In this document: positions 36,208 to 47,156 of the stretch, one piece after another | Numbering within the stretch: position 1 is the first letter of the stretch | Layout: the number at the start of each line of letters is the position of its first letter | Assembly (NCBI RefSeq): GCF_000420445.1 | Contig: NZ_ATUY01000004.1 | Coordinates: 96,204 to 160,203 of the forward strand | Origin: Actinotignum urinale DSM 15805 | Lineage (GTDB): Bacteria; Actinomycetota; Actinomycetes; Actinomycetales; Actinomycetaceae | Length of the DNA stretch: 64,000 nucleotides | Direction: 5' to 3' | The notes under the pieces: model-generated | What the model was told of the DNA's origin: nothing | The model's input: only the letters and a program-made list of their open reading frames with translations | Database searches by the model: none | Program-made: the position numbers and the translations under genes

Positions 36208-36225
36208 ACGCCATACCTTTCTATG

Positions 36226-36274
36226 TGAGAACCATTCACACTAAGATTGTAAACGAAGATGATAATCGTTCGCA
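36226..36274 (-). promoter_or_regulatory. Two Zur/FUR-like boxes upstream of the metal importer
   Basis: TGAGAACCATTCACA (36226-36240) and TGATAATCGTTCGCA (36260-36274), 34 bases apart. Each matches about 10 of 15 positions of the actinobacterial Zur consensus TGAAAATGATTTTCA as I recall it. The second lies within a larger AACGA-N9-TCGTT inverted repeat. Position 20-70 bases before the first gene fits repression by metal. A Mn-regulator (DtxR/MntR type) is an alternative. Confidence 0.45.
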
Positions 36275-36319
36275 ACTAAAGGAGGGGGAAGTTCTACTAA
36301 AGAAAACCGTGGCTACCGT

Positions 36320-37324
36320 CTAATCCTTATAACCGTCGCGTTTGCGTAAATGCTGGGCAAGTAACGCACACACAAAAATTTGAAGCTGATGGAAAATAAC
36401 GACGGGAACAGTTAACGGAGCAACAATTGAGGGCGGGAAAAGCGCCTTTGCCATAGGCAACCCAGAAGCCAAAGATTTCTTCGACCCGCACATAAGAATC
36501 GCAATTCGATCTTCCATCGAAAAACCACACCATTTTGACACCTGCCACGTCAGGCCCAGCATGAGCGCCAACATGAGACAACACAAGCCAAAGAGGGTGG
36601 CAATCGTCGCCACTGTTACACCCTTCCAGGCGCCGTCTGCCGTCGCATTTAACACCGAAGAAAAAACAATAACGATAATGGAACTGTTATCCGTGGTACG
36701 TACAACCTTTGGGTGGGCTCGGAACCAATCACCAACCCAGGGTTGTAAACATTGCCCGACGATAAACGGAACAAGAAGTTTTAACAACACAGCGGTAATA
36801 CCACCGGCATGTGCACCGTCGATATTGAGGAACAACAAAACGAGAACCGGTGTAATGAAAATCCCCGCAATATTAGAAATCGTTGCAGAAGTGACAGCGG
36901 CCGCCACATTTCCGCGCCCAATACTGACCATCGCAACGGAGGACTGAATCGTGGAGGGCAGGAGCGAAAGATAGAGGAATCCGAGGGCAAATCCTGAACC
37001 TAGGAAGGTGCCCGTAAGTTTGCCTAAAGCAAAACCAATGAGCGGGAACACCACGTAGGTGAAGATAAAAACGAGACCTTGAAGGCGAACATTTTTGAGT
37101 CCAGCCAGAACATCACGAGTATGCAAACGCATACCGTAAACGAAGAAAACAAGTCCCACACCTACGTCGCCCAATACACCCAAGGCGTTGCGCACACCTA
37201 GTGGTGCATGAATAATAAGCCCCAAAATCATGGCGATAATAATCCCAACAACGAGGACGTCAGGACGCCAGATAAAACGGTGTTTTCTCAAGTGTCTCAC
37301 CAACCTAACTTTACCCTTAGACAT
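36320..37324 (-). CDS. Bile acid:sodium symporter family (YfeH-type) transporter
   Basis: 334 residues, about 9-10 membrane segments. The P-S-T-I-Q-S-S-V-A-M stretch and the following N-I-A-G-I-F-I-T-P-V segment are typical of the YfeH/ASBT-like branch; transported substrate is unknown. The frame is open from TTG 37348; I prefer ATG 37324 (M-S-K-G-K-V-R-L), but neither has a ribosome binding site. Confidence 0.87.
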   Translation of the reverse strand: MSKGKVRLVRHLRKHRFIWRPDVLVVGIIIAMILGLIIHAPLGVRNALGVLGDVGVGLVFFVYGMRLHTRDVLAGLKNVRLQGLVFIFTYVVFPLIGFALGKLTGTFLGSGFALGFLYLSLLPSTIQSSVAMVSIGRGNVAAAVTSATISNIAGIFITPVLVLLFLNIDGAHAGGITAVLLKLLVPFIVGQCLQPWVGDWFRAHPKVVRTTDNSSIIVIVFSSVLNATADGAWKGVTVATIATLFGLCCLMLALMLGLTWQVSKWCGFSMEDRIAILMCGSKKSLASGLPMAKALFPPSIVAPLTVPVVIFHQLQIFVCALLAQHLRKRDGYKD

Positions 37325-37555
37325 GAGATGGGTGTGAGAGAGCCTCAAAAAGGTGCGTACGTTAGGGTTTTACGGGCAATCCTCGAAGTTTTTCAGGGAT
37401 GGTTACCTAAAGGTTCTACACCTGGAATTTTCTATTTTTCAATGGGAGGGTAGCGCAGGTTTTGTAGCACGCTTGTCATAACCCAACAGCGGTGTTGGAT
37501 GGGGAAGGTTAGTTTTTACACACAACGCCAACAGCGGAAGAAATTTCACCAGCTT

Positions 37556-37582
37556 TCGAACGTATGTTCACACGTGTAAGAT
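37556..37582 (+). promoter_or_regulatory. LexA (SOS) box and promoter of uvrA
   Basis: TCGAAC-GTAT-GTTCAC (37556-37571) matches 10 of the 12 fixed positions of the actinobacterial LexA site TCGAAC-N4-GTTCGA. TAAGAT (37577-37582) is a plausible -10, ending seven bases before the uvrA ATG. The box covers the expected -35, so LexA bound here would block the promoter. Confidence 0.75.
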
Positions 37583-37589
37583 TGACGCG

Positions 37590-40430
37590 ATGGAAGAAAT
37601 CATTCATGTACAAGGGGCGCGCGAAAATAACCTCCAGAACATTACCCTGGATATTCCGCGCAATAAAATGGTGGTATTTACAGGGTTGTCTGGCTCAGGT
37701 AAAAGTTCTCTCGCTTTCGACACTATTTTTGCCGAAGGGCAACGCCGATACGTTGAATCCCTCAGCTCCTACGCCCGAATGTTTCTCGGCCAAATGGACA
37801 AACCCGATGTTGATCAAATCGATGGGCTTTCTCCAGCCGTTTCTATTGATCAAAAATCTACCAATCGTAACCCGCGTTCTACCGTCGGAACAGTGACGGA
37901 AGTTTACGATTACTTGCGTTTACTTTTCGCCCGCGCCGGAACCCAATACTGCCCCGAATGTGATGCCCCCATCCAAGCCCAAAGTGCCGAACAAATCGTC
38001 GACACACTTTTAACCTATCCCGAACGGACAAAGTTCATTCTTGTGGCACCCGTTGTGCGCGGGCGCAAAGGCGAATATCAGGATGTTTTTGAGGAACTCC
38101 TTGCGGATGGATATGCGCGCGTGCGCGTCGATAGCGAGGAGTTGCGTCTCGACGATGGTATCCCTAAACTCGATAAAAAGCTCCGCCACGATATTGATGT
38201 TATTGTGGATCGCCTTGTTATTCGCGAAGGCGCTCGTTCTCGCATTACGGATTCAGTGGAGCAGGCGCTCACACTCTCGCACGGCATTCTCGTTGCAGAA
38301 TTTCCGGGCGCGGGGGAGGGTGAGGAAAGTTCGCGGCGTTTTTCGGAAAAACGTTCCTGCCCGAATGGTCACCAACTTGCTTTGGAAGAAATCGAACCGC
38401 GCACCTTCTCCTTCAACGCACCCTATGGTGCCTGCCCAGATTGTGACGGCCTAGGCGCAAAACTCCAGGTTGCCGAAGATCTTGTTATCCCCAACACCGA
38501 TAAAACACTGCGCGACGGCGCCATCGCCGCGTGGTCCGCACACCAAGATTTCTTCACCCGCCAAATGGAATCCCTTGGTGAAGAACTCGGTTTCGATGTG
38601 GATACGCCCTGGAAAGATCTGCCGAAGAAAGCGAAAAAAGCCCTTTTGGACGGCTCAAATTACGAGGTGAAGGTCAAGTATCGCAACCGTTGGGGGCGTG
38701 AGCGAATCTACGCAACAGGTTTCGAGGGCGTGCGCGCCTACGTCAAACGAAAGTACGACGAAACAGAATCAGATTGGTCCAGAAGTCGTTGGGAAGCCTA
38801 TATGCGTGAAGTTCCGTGCGAAACCTGCCGGGGAGCACGCTTGAAACCCGAAGTGTTGGCTGTGCGCATTGGGGAACTTAATATTTTCGAACTGTGCTCG
38901 CTACCCATTGATGAAGCAAAAGATTTCCTTGATTCGGTGCGTTTAAATGAACGCCAGGCCGCAATTGCTGCCCAAATTTTGCGTGAACTTCAAATTCGCA
39001 TGAGTTTCCTTGTGGATGTGGGCTTGTCCTATCTGACACTCGCTCGCGGTGCCTCAACGCTTTCCGGTGGAGAAGCTCAACGAATCCGCCTAGCCACCCA
39101 AATCGGTTCCGGCCTTGTAGGAGTTTTATATGTTCTCGACGAACCCTCCATCGGCCTGCACCAACGCGATAATGAAAAACTCATCGCGACCCTTGTCAAG
39201 TTACGCGACCTAGGGAACACGCTTATCGTCGTAGAACATGATGAAGATACGATACGTACCGCAGATTATGTTGTCGATATTGGGCCGGGGGCAGGCGAAT
39301 TTGGTGGACATGTTGTCTACACAGGTGCCGTGGAGGGATTAATTGACTGCGAAGAATCAATAACCGGGCAATATTTAGCGGGTAAACGGCATATACCCGT
39401 TCCTCAAGAAAGGCGTAAAGTCAACAAAAAACGGCAACTTACGGTGAAGGGCGCGCAGGAAAACAACCTCAAAAATATTACGGTGAATTTCCCTCTGTCC
39501 GTTTTCACCGCGGTTACCGGGGTCTCTGGTTCGGGGAAATCAACGCTCGTAAACCAGATTTTGTATCAGGCGCTCGCCAATAAACTCAATAGGGCACATA
39601 CGGTTCCTGGGCGTCATAAGGATGTTACAGGCACTGAGGAGCTCGATAAAGTCGTGCATGTGGATCAATCACCCATTGGGCGAACCCCACGATCCAACCC
39701 CGCAACCTATACGGGTGTGTGGGATAAAATCCGCAATCTTTTTGCAGACACCCAGGAAGCAAAAGTGCGCGGATATAAGGCCGGGCGATTCAGTTTTAAC
39801 GTTAAAGGCGGGCGATGCGAAGCCTGCAAAGGCGATGGAACAATCAAAATTGAAATGAACTTCCTGCCCGATGTCTATGTTCCCTGCGAAGTGTGCCACG
39901 GAAGTCGCTACAATCGTGAAACTCTTGAGGTGAAATACAAGGGAAAAAATGTTTCCGAAGTTCTTAATATGACGATTCATGAAGCGGCTGAATTCTTTGA
40001 TCCTATCGCGTCCATTACGCGGCATTTGACAACCTTGGAGCGGGTGGGCCTCGGCTATATTCGCCTCGGGCAGTCCGCTACAACGTTATCCGGCGGGGAA
40101 GCCCAACGTGTCAAACTTGCTTCAGAGCTACACCGCCGATCCAACGGGCGGACGGTCTATATTTTGGACGAACCCACAACAGGCCTGCATTTTGAAGATA
40201 TTAGGAAACTTCTCCTCGTGTTGGAGGGGTTGGTGGATAAGGGAAACACCGTCATTGTGATTGAGCACAACCTGGACGTTATTAAATCAGCCGATTGGGT
40301 GATCGATATGGGGCCTGAAGGTGGGCACGGAGGTGGAACCGTTGTTGCGCAAGGTTCCCCGGAGGACGTTGCGCGAGCTGAAGAATCCTACACCGGGCAG
40401 TTCCTCAAACCCCTTTTGACGCGAGGGTAA
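37590..40430 (+). CDS. uvrA: Excinuclease ABC subunit A
   Basis: 946 residues; damage-scanning ATPase of nucleotide excision repair. Two ABC modules: Walker [10 protein letters not shown] (about 31-39) and G-V-S-G-S-G-K-S-T (about 646-654); two L-S-G-G-E-A-Q-R signatures; zinc-binding C-P-E-C...C-P-N-G-H...C-P-D-C and C-E-A-C...C-E-V-C clusters. The ATG is seven bases after a -10 hexamer with no ribosome binding site (leaderless) and 18 bases after a LexA box, so it should be DNA-damage inducible. Confidence 0.97.
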   Translation: MEEIIHVQGARENNLQNITLDIPRNKMVVFTGLSGSGKSSLAFDTIFAEGQRRYVESLSSYARMFLGQMDKPDVDQIDGLSPAVSIDQKSTNRNPRSTVGTVTEVYDYLRLLFARAGTQYCPECDAPIQAQSAEQIVDTLLTYPERTKFILVAPVVRGRKGEYQDVFEELLADGYARVRVDSEELRLDDGIPKLDKKLRHDIDVIVDRLVIREGARSRITDSVEQALTLSHGILVAEFPGAGEGEESSRRFSEKRSCPNGHQLALEEIEPRTFSFNAPYGACPDCDGLGAKLQVAEDLVIPNTDKTLRDGAIAAWSAHQDFFTRQMESLGEELGFDVDTPWKDLPKKAKKALLDGSNYEVKVKYRNRWGRERIYATGFEGVRAYVKRKYDETESDWSRSRWEAYMREVPCETCRGARLKPEVLAVRIGELNIFELCSLPIDEAKDFLDSVRLNERQAAIAAQILRELQIRMSFLVDVGLSYLTLARGASTLSGGEAQRIRLATQIGSGLVGVLYVLDEPSIGLHQRDNEKLIATLVKLRDLGNTLIVVEHDEDTIRTADYVVDIGPGAGEFGGHVVYTGAVEGLIDCEESITGQYLAGKRHIPVPQERRKVNKKRQLTVKGAQENNLKNITVNFPLSVFTAVTGVSGSGKSTLVNQILYQALANKLNRAHTVPGRHKDVTGTEELDKVVHVDQSPIGRTPRSNPATYTGVWDKIRNLFADTQEAKVRGYKAGRFSFNVKGGRCEACKGDGTIKIEMNFLPDVYVPCEVCHGSRYNRETLEVKYKGKNVSEVLNMTIHEAAEFFDPIASITRHLTTLERVGLGYIRLGQSATTLSGGEAQRVKLASELHRRSNGRTVYILDEPTTGLHFEDIRKLLLVLEGLVDKGNTVIVIEHNLDVIKSADWVIDMGPEGGHGGGTVVAQGSPEDVARAEESYTGQFLKPLLTRG

Positions 40431-40601
40431 GGAATTCGTATGAGTCACTCACCCGTTGCGTACGCTACCACTCACAGGCACGACGCTCACAAAGAAAATG
40501 TCGAGTGCAAACGGGTGTAACGTCGCAAATTATCAAACGCATCCACAATAGACGCAACACAACACGAACACATATTAACTACCCGTTAGGAAAGGAGAAA
40601 C

Positions 40602-42740
40602 GTGGCAGATCCACAAAGCTACCGCCCACCCACATCCTCCATTCCGCGCGACCCTGGCGTGTATCGTTTTATTGACGACGAAGGGCGCGTACTTTACGTC
40701 GGAAAAGCAAAAAACCTTCGCAACCGGTTACAGAACTATTTCCAACCTCCGGAGAACCTCATTCCGCGCATCCGCAAAATGGTTTTTACCGCGACCCGCG
40801 TCGTGTGGGTTGTTGTGGGAAGCGAAGTTGAGGCACTCACTCTCGAATATTCCTGGATTAAGGAATTCGAGCCGCCCTTCAACGTCATGTTTCGTAAGGA
40901 CGATAAATCCTATCCGTATCTTGCCGTGTCCATGGGGGAGGAATTTCCCCGCGCCTATATCACGCGAGAAAAACACAAAAAGGGAACCCTCTATTTCGGT
41001 CCCTACACAAAAGTGTGGGCTTTACGCAAAACCTTGGACACCATGTTACGTATCTTTACTATGCGTTCTTGTAAAGATGCCGATTTTAAACGCGGGCAAC
41101 GCACCGGAAAACCATGTTTCAATACACATATCGGGTTGTGTAACGGTTCGTGTGCAGGGATGGTGAGCGCTGAGGAAAACCGAGAGGTTGCCAAACAATT
41201 CGTGCGTTTCCTGGATTCCGACGGTAGCGAATACATTAATGAACGCACCCTCGACATGAAAAAAGCAAGCGCAGAACTCGATTTTGAACAGGCCGCAAAA
41301 ATACGTAACGAAATCGAGGCGCTGAAAACGGTTCGCGAGCGCAACGTCGTCGTTTTTGACAGTAATCTTAATGCGGATATTATCGGGCTTGAAGCGGACG
41401 AAATTGATGCGAGTGTCCAGATTTTTTATGTACGTGGCGGGCGTATTCGTGGCCAAATTGGATGGGTAGAAGAAACCGAGGGGACGACGAATGCCGATGT
41501 CTTGAACGCGGTTATTCTTCAAACCTACGGCGATGTTTCCTACGACGATTATCGCGGGGTAGGTACGGTATCTAAGCCGCTCACTCATGAGGGGCGAAGC
41601 ATTGACGACCGCTCCCACACCCCGGTTGGCGCGATTCCGAGCGAGATTTGGGTGCCTGAGCTTCCAACCGACCGCAAGAATCTTGAGGAATGGTTGCGCG
41701 AACGCAGGGGAGGGCCGGTTCATTTCAAGCAACCACAGCGCGGAGCTAAGGCTCAGCTCGCTGATACCGTCCACGTCAACGCGAAGCAGGCTTTTGACCG
41801 CAATAAACTTGCCCGCGCCACGGATATTACGGTTCGTAGTCAGGCGCTTGAAGAGCTTCGCATCGGTTTGGATTTGGATCGGGCGCCCCTTCGCATCGAG
41901 GGTTACGATATTTCCCACACTCAGGGTCAGCAACAGGTCGGCTCGATGGTTGTTTTCGAGGATGGTTTGAAGAAAACCGCGGATTATCGCCATTTTATTG
42001 TGCGTGGCCCCGATGGTCAGGGTGTTCCTGATGATACCGCAGCTATGTCTGAGGTGTTACGACGACGGTTGTTGCGTCTTGAGTCCTCACGTTTTGCCGA
42101 TGATGCGGGAGGGGAAGAGGATTCCGTGCAGCACACCCGCCGTTTCGCTAATAATGCGGGAGCAGCAGAAGATTCCGGGCAACATACTCGCCGTTTCGCT
42201 GATGATACGGGTAGGGAAGAAGATCGTGTTTTATCTGGCGGGGAGGAGTCGGGTGAATTGTCCGTTGCCGAAGCGGAGTTGAAGAAACCTCGCCGTTTCG
42301 CCTATCGTCCTGATGTTCTTGTGGTCGATGGCGGACTACCTCAGGTCAATGCCGCCCAACGTGTTGTGGACGAACTTGGTGCAGATGTGCGAGTTATTGG
42401 GTTGGCAAAACGACTGGAGGAAGTATGGCTTCCAGGAGAATGCTTCCCGGTGATTTTTCCGCGAACTTCGCCGGCTTTGCGGCTCCTCCAACAGCTACGC
42501 GATGAATCACACCGTTTCGCCATTACTTTCCATCGCAAAAAACGCGGGGAAAAGATGACACGTTCCCTGCTTGACACAATTCCGGGGCTCGGACCGGCGA
42601 AACAAAAAGCATTACTGAAAGCCTTGGGATCAGTGAAGCGTATTCGCGAGGCCAGTGTGGAGGATTTGCAGAAGGTAGCGGGGATTGGCCCGGTATTGGC
42701 TCAAACAATCCATCAACATTTGTCCGATTCTGCTAATTAG
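40602..42740 (+). CDS. uvrC: Excinuclease ABC subunit C with a repeat-expanded linker
   Basis: 712 residues; makes both incisions in excision repair. GIY-YIG nuclease (G-V-Y-R-F-I-D...L-Y-V-G-K-A-K-N-L, residues 17-45), UVR domain (about 205-240), C-terminal RNase H-like nuclease beginning E-G-Y-D-I-S-H-T-Q-G, D-V-L-V-V-D-G-G, and tandem helix-hairpin-helix motifs (I-P-G-L-G-P-A-K; V-A-G-I-G-P-V-L). GTG start behind AAGGAGAAA. Inside the nuclease domain, before Y-R-P-D-V-L-V-V-D-G-G, about 65 residues of acidic 17-residue repeats are inserted in frame. Both catalytic regions seem intact. Confidence 0.95.
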   Translation: MADPQSYRPPTSSIPRDPGVYRFIDDEGRVLYVGKAKNLRNRLQNYFQPPENLIPRIRKMVFTATRVVWVVVGSEVEALTLEYSWIKEFEPPFNVMFRKDDKSYPYLAVSMGEEFPRAYITREKHKKGTLYFGPYTKVWALRKTLDTMLRIFTMRSCKDADFKRGQRTGKPCFNTHIGLCNGSCAGMVSAEENREVAKQFVRFLDSDGSEYINERTLDMKKASAELDFEQAAKIRNEIEALKTVRERNVVVFDSNLNADIIGLEADEIDASVQIFYVRGGRIRGQIGWVEETEGTTNADVLNAVILQTYGDVSYDDYRGVGTVSKPLTHEGRSIDDRSHTPVGAIPSEIWVPELPTDRKNLEEWLRERRGGPVHFKQPQRGAKAQLADTVHVNAKQAFDRNKLARATDITVRSQALEELRIGLDLDRAPLRIEGYDISHTQGQQQVGSMVVFEDGLKKTADYRHFIVRGPDGQGVPDDTAAMSEVLRRRLLRLESSRFADDAGGEEDSVQHTRRFANNAGAAEDSGQHTRRFADDTGREEDRVLSGGEESGELSVAEAELKKPRRFAYRPDVLVVDGGLPQVNAAQRVVDELGADVRVIGLAKRLEEVWLPGECFPVIFPRTSPALRLLQQLRDESHRFAITFHRKKRGEKMTRSLLDTIPGLGPAKQKALLKALGSVKRIREASVEDLQKVAGIGPVLAQTIHQHLSDSAN
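42090..42242 (+). repeat. 51-bp tandem repeat inside uvrC
   Basis: Units at 42090-42140, 42141-42191 and 42192-about 42242 encode R-F-A-D-D-A-G-G-E-E-D-S-V-Q-H-T-R, R-F-A-N-N-A-G-A-A-E-D-S-G-Q-H-T-R and R-F-A-D-D-T-G-R-E-E-D-R-V. A further R-R-F-A at 42291 joins the conserved Y-R-P-D-V sequence. The seed appears to be the native R-R-F-A, duplicated as multiples of three so the frame survives. Confidence 0.85.
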
Positions 42741-42842
42741 CCAGGAACTTCATAGCTTGAGGGCTATCCTCGCCTATACAGAGTTATTGGCTGGAAGTGA
42801 AGCAACAGTGATGTGCTTAAACGATTATGGCATGATAGAGAT

Positions 42843-43790
42843 ATGAGCCACAATGCAGATATAAATGACACCTCACGTATTCCGAAAATTGTGCCACAAG
42901 CCGATGTGGAGGCGGAACTTCCTGCCCCGCATGTGCCCGAGATTATTATTGTGACGGGAATGTCCGGTGCAGGGCGTTCGCGCGCGGCGGCAACCTTGGA
43001 AGATCTTGGTTGGTATGTTGTTGATAATTTGCCACCACGTTTGCTCAAAGCCATGTCGGGTTTGATTAGCGCCGATGGTGGGGTAACGAAACTTTGCGCA
43101 GTTGTTGATGTGCGAAGTCGTGAATTTTTTGCAGAACTTGTGGACGTACTCGGGGATTTGCGTGTAGGTGGCATTGCCTATCGGCTGTTTTTCATGGATG
43201 CGAGCGATCAAGTTCTTGTTCAACGCTATGAATCCGTGCGTCGCCCACATCCCCTCCAGGGGCACGGACGTTTACTCGACGGAATTTTGAAGGAACGCAA
43301 AGTCCTTGCGGAACTGAAAAAACGTGCGGATTCCATTATTGATACCTCAACCCTATCTGTTCACGATTTGGCTCGGAAACTTCGCAAACTTGTAGGCCAA
43401 GGCGTTGATGAATCACCAACGCAAATCACCGTCATGAGTTTCGGGTTTAAATACGGGCTGCCTCTCGATGCAGATAATGTTGCGGATGTGCGGTTCCTAC
43501 CTAACCCGTATTGGGTTTCGGAATTGCGCCATTTAACGGGGCACGACGAACCTGTAGCTAACTTCGTGTTGGAGCAAGACGGCGCTGCGTGGTTTGTTGA
43601 AAAATATAGTGAATTAATTGAGGGTATCCTTGATGGGTATGCTCGCGAACTCAAGCCTTTTACTACAATCGCGATTGGATGTACGGGCGGAAAGCATCGC
43701 AGTGTTGCGATAGCTGAAGCTATTTCAAAGATTCTTCGTAATAACGGGCGGGCAGTTCGCACAATTCACCGCGATTTAGGGAGAGAGTAA
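42843..43790 (+). CDS. rapZ: RNase adapter protein RapZ / P-loop nucleotidase
   Basis: 315 residues from ATG 42843; the frame is open from GTG 42813. P-loop G-M-S-G-A-G-R-S (about 42-49), V-V-D-N-L-P-P, V-D-V-R-S-R, and C-terminal G-C-T-G-G-K-H-R-S-V typify the RapZ/YvcJ family. Gram-positive members bind nucleotides (including c-di-AMP-linked roles in some) and sit in the conserved uvrC-rapZ-yvcK-whiA row. Ribosome binding site is poor; CATGAT six bases before the ATG allows a leaderless start. It overlaps yvcK by one base. Confidence 0.93.
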   Translation: MSHNADINDTSRIPKIVPQADVEAELPAPHVPEIIIVTGMSGAGRSRAAATLEDLGWYVVDNLPPRLLKAMSGLISADGGVTKLCAVVDVRSREFFAELVDVLGDLRVGGIAYRLFFMDASDQVLVQRYESVRRPHPLQGHGRLLDGILKERKVLAELKKRADSIIDTSTLSVHDLARKLRKLVGQGVDESPTQITVMSFGFKYGLPLDADNVADVRFLPNPYWVSELRHLTGHDEPVANFVLEQDGAAWFVEKYSELIEGILDGYARELKPFTTIAIGCTGGKHRSVAIAEAISKILRNNGRAVRTIHRDLGRE

Positions 43791-44743
43791 TGTCCGGGCG
43801 TGGAAGCAGAGGACCGAAAGTTGTGGCTTTTGGGGGAGGGCACGGTTTGGCAGCCACCCTTTCCGCATTACGGCTTATTACCCAAAACGTGACAGCTGTT
43901 GTCACGGTTGCGGACGACGGCGGATCTTCCGGGCGTTTGCGTGATGAATTTTCCGTCATCCCTCCTGGGGATTTACGTATGGCATTATCCGCTCTGTGCG
44001 ACGACGGAGAATGGGGTCAAACCTGGCGCGATATTCTTCAGTACCGTTTTTCCTCTAATGGCCCATTAAACGGGCATGCGTTGGGGAATCTCCTTATAGT
44101 CTCCATGTGGGAACAAATGAAGAACACGGTGGAGGGTTTGCAGTGGGTTGGTGATCTCTTACAGATTAAAGGGCGCGTGTTGCCCATGTCCCCAATTCCC
44201 TTGGATATTGAAGCAGAAGTGAATGTTTCCGGCGTTACAGAAATTTTCCGTGGGCAGGTTGCGGTTGCAACGGCTCCAGGGCGAGTGCAAAGGGTGAGCC
44301 TTATTCCTGAAAATCCTCCGGCTCAACCTGAGGCACTTACAGCGATACGGGAGGCAAATTCCCTCGTTTTCGGCCCGGGTTCCTGGTACACCTCCATTAT
44401 TCCCCACCTTATGGTTCCCGATATTCACGACGCACTCGTCGCCTCTCAAGCCCGAAAAATCTTATCCCTTAATTTGCGCAACGATCACGAAACTCGGGGA
44501 ATGAATGCGGCAGATCACATTCGCAGTTTTGCAAGGCATGCCCCCGATGTACGCCTCGATGTTGTTCTAGCGGATCCGAGAAGCGTGGACGATATTGCGC
44601 AGGTAAGTGAGGAAGCGGCTAAAGTTGGAGCAACATTATTATTGCGCCAGGTGAGGTCGAGCGAACGTAAGGATGTCCATGACGCCTTGCGTTTGGCTGC
44701 CGCTTATCGCGATTGCATGGAGGGCATTTTTGGGGATGCATAA
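43790..44743 (+). CDS. yvcK: YvcK/CofD-like protein (gluconeogenesis factor)
   Basis: 317 residues. G-G-G-H-G-L-A-A-T-L (nucleotide-sugar binding loop, about 14-23), V-A-D-D-G-G-S-S-G-R-L-R and P-P-G-D-L-R mark the family, which binds UDP-GlcNAc and links cell-wall precursor status with central metabolism. ATG overlaps the rapZ stop (TAATG). Confidence 0.94.
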   Translation: MSGRGSRGPKVVAFGGGHGLAATLSALRLITQNVTAVVTVADDGGSSGRLRDEFSVIPPGDLRMALSALCDDGEWGQTWRDILQYRFSSNGPLNGHALGNLLIVSMWEQMKNTVEGLQWVGDLLQIKGRVLPMSPIPLDIEAEVNVSGVTEIFRGQVAVATAPGRVQRVSLIPENPPAQPEALTAIREANSLVFGPGSWYTSIIPHLMVPDIHDALVASQARKILSLNLRNDHETRGMNAADHIRSFARHAPDVRLDVVLADPRSVDDIAQVSEEAAKVGATLLLRQVRSSERKDVHDALRLAAAYRDCMEGIFGDA

Positions 44744-44758
44744 TCGGAAAGATATGTT

Positions 44759-45733
44759 ATGACGCTATTGCACACGAGTGTTGTGAAGGAACTTCTGAGC
44801 ATAAAACCGGCACATCAAAATGAAGCCCTGGCAGAATTAATGACAATTTTTCGGTGTGGGGGAAAAATTGTTGAAAAGGATGGGGTATATAGTTTAGAAG
44901 CCTTTTTTACGAGTGAGAAAATTGCCGGAAGAGTTGCGCATCTTCTTCACGCACTTTTTCAAGTCCCCTCCACTATTACCTCGGCTCAGCGTTCCGGTCA
45001 GCGTCCCCGCGCTAAATTAGTGTGCACGGAAGATGTTGCAAAAATTGGGCTAAAACTCGGTTTATATAATATTCACGCCAATCCTGTGCGAGGACTTCCA
45101 GCAACACTTGTTGGCGCCAATAAATCTCATGTCGGCCCCGCCTGGAGGGGTGCTTTCCTTTCCGCCGGAAAACTTCACGATCCCTTACGTAATTGCACAA
45201 TAGATATTCTATGTCCGACGATGGAGGCCGCTTACGGTTTGGGAGGGCTAGCTCGTCGTGTCGACATTCCATATCGTGTCCGGGAGGCGCGTGGCGTTTA
45301 TCGTGTTGAGGTTCGTGAACCTATCCCGGTTGCCGATATTTTACGACGAATGGGTGCTACAGCGAGCGCGAGTCAGTGGGAGCAGGCCTGCAAAGACCGT
45401 ACCATCGAGGTTCCGGTTCATCGTCTAGAGAATTTTGATGATGCAAATTTGCGACGCAGTGCCACCGCGGCGAAAATTGCCACAATACGTGTGCGTCGTG
45501 CTTTTGAAATCCTTGGTAACGATATTCCGCAAAATTTGAAAGAAGCGGGTCAAGCACGAATTTGTCACCCTGAAGATTCTTTGAGTGTTTTGGGAACCTA
45601 TCTTCATCCGCAGGCATCGAAAGATGCTGTTGCCGGGCGTTTGCGTAGATTAACGTCGATGGCGGATAAGGTTGCTGAGGATCGCGGTATTCCTACCACG
45701 CTTGATGCCGTGAAAGAAGCCCAGCAAAATTAA
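44759..45733 (+). CDS. whiA: DNA-binding protein WhiA
   Basis: 324 residues. N-terminal LAGLIDADG-like domain and C-terminal helix-turn-helix (S-V-L-G-T-Y-L-H-P-Q-A-S-K-D-A-V-A-G-R-L-R-R-L) as in WhiA, a regulator of sporulation in Streptomyces and of division/segregation in other Gram-positives. Start ATG 44759 follows CGGAAAGA. Follows yvcK by 15 bases. Confidence 0.93.
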   Translation: MTLLHTSVVKELLSIKPAHQNEALAELMTIFRCGGKIVEKDGVYSLEAFFTSEKIAGRVAHLLHALFQVPSTITSAQRSGQRPRAKLVCTEDVAKIGLKLGLYNIHANPVRGLPATLVGANKSHVGPAWRGAFLSAGKLHDPLRNCTIDILCPTMEAAYGLGGLARRVDIPYRVREARGVYRVEVREPIPVADILRRMGATASASQWEQACKDRTIEVPVHRLENFDDANLRRSATAAKIATIRVRRAFEILGNDIPQNLKEAGQARICHPEDSLSVLGTYLHPQASKDAVAGRLRRLTSMADKVAEDRGIPTTLDAVKEAQQN

Positions 45734-45843
45734 TATTCTATGGCGGTGGCGTGCGCTACATGCGTGAATTTTTACGAACATGTTGAGCAATGTCACCTAA
45801 TTTACGCAATGCACGTAATTATCACTTTTTGAGACCGGGATAA

Positions 45844-45873
45844 TTGAATTTACTAAGCGAATAATGCTAGAAT
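45844..45873 (+). promoter_or_regulatory. Candidate promoter of the gap-pgk-tpiA operon
   Basis: TTGAAT (45844-45849), 18-base spacer, TAGAAT (45868-45873). This would give a leader of roughly 190 bases before gap, containing a hairpin TCGGGA-GGCT-TTCCCGA near 45996-46012 and a second TAAAAT at about 45979. The 339-base gap between whiA and gap holds no gene that I can see. Confidence 0.5.
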
Positions 45874-46060
45874 GTTGTATGGGTTTTTCTTCTTAAATTT
45901 GGCGAGATTTCGCGGTTTTATGTGCTAAATATCGCATGTTTTTTCTCCAGAAATGCGTGAATAGGGCAGTTCACCAGGTAAAATAGAAAGTGGTTTCGGG
46001 AGGCTTTCCCGAACAACATCCGAATAGTCGGAATCTACTAGAAACGCGCATAGCGCGTGA

Positions 46061-47080
<1,020 letters not shown>

Positions 47081-47100
47081 ATCATATTGATATGATGTGA

Positions 47101-47134
47101 AGTGCCCGTGCGCGCGTATGCGCGCACGGGCACT
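47101..47134 (+). terminator. Hairpin between gap and pgk
   Basis: Perfect 15-bp stem (47101-47115 with 47120-47134, GC-rich core GCCCGTGCGCGC) with a four-base loop, no U-tract. Probably an mRNA processing or stability hairpin, or partial terminator that raises gap over pgk. A 7-bp palindrome ATCATAT-TG-ATATGAT lies just before it (47082-47097). Confidence 0.7.
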
Positions 47135-47156
47135 CTCATTGAAAGGAAATATACAC

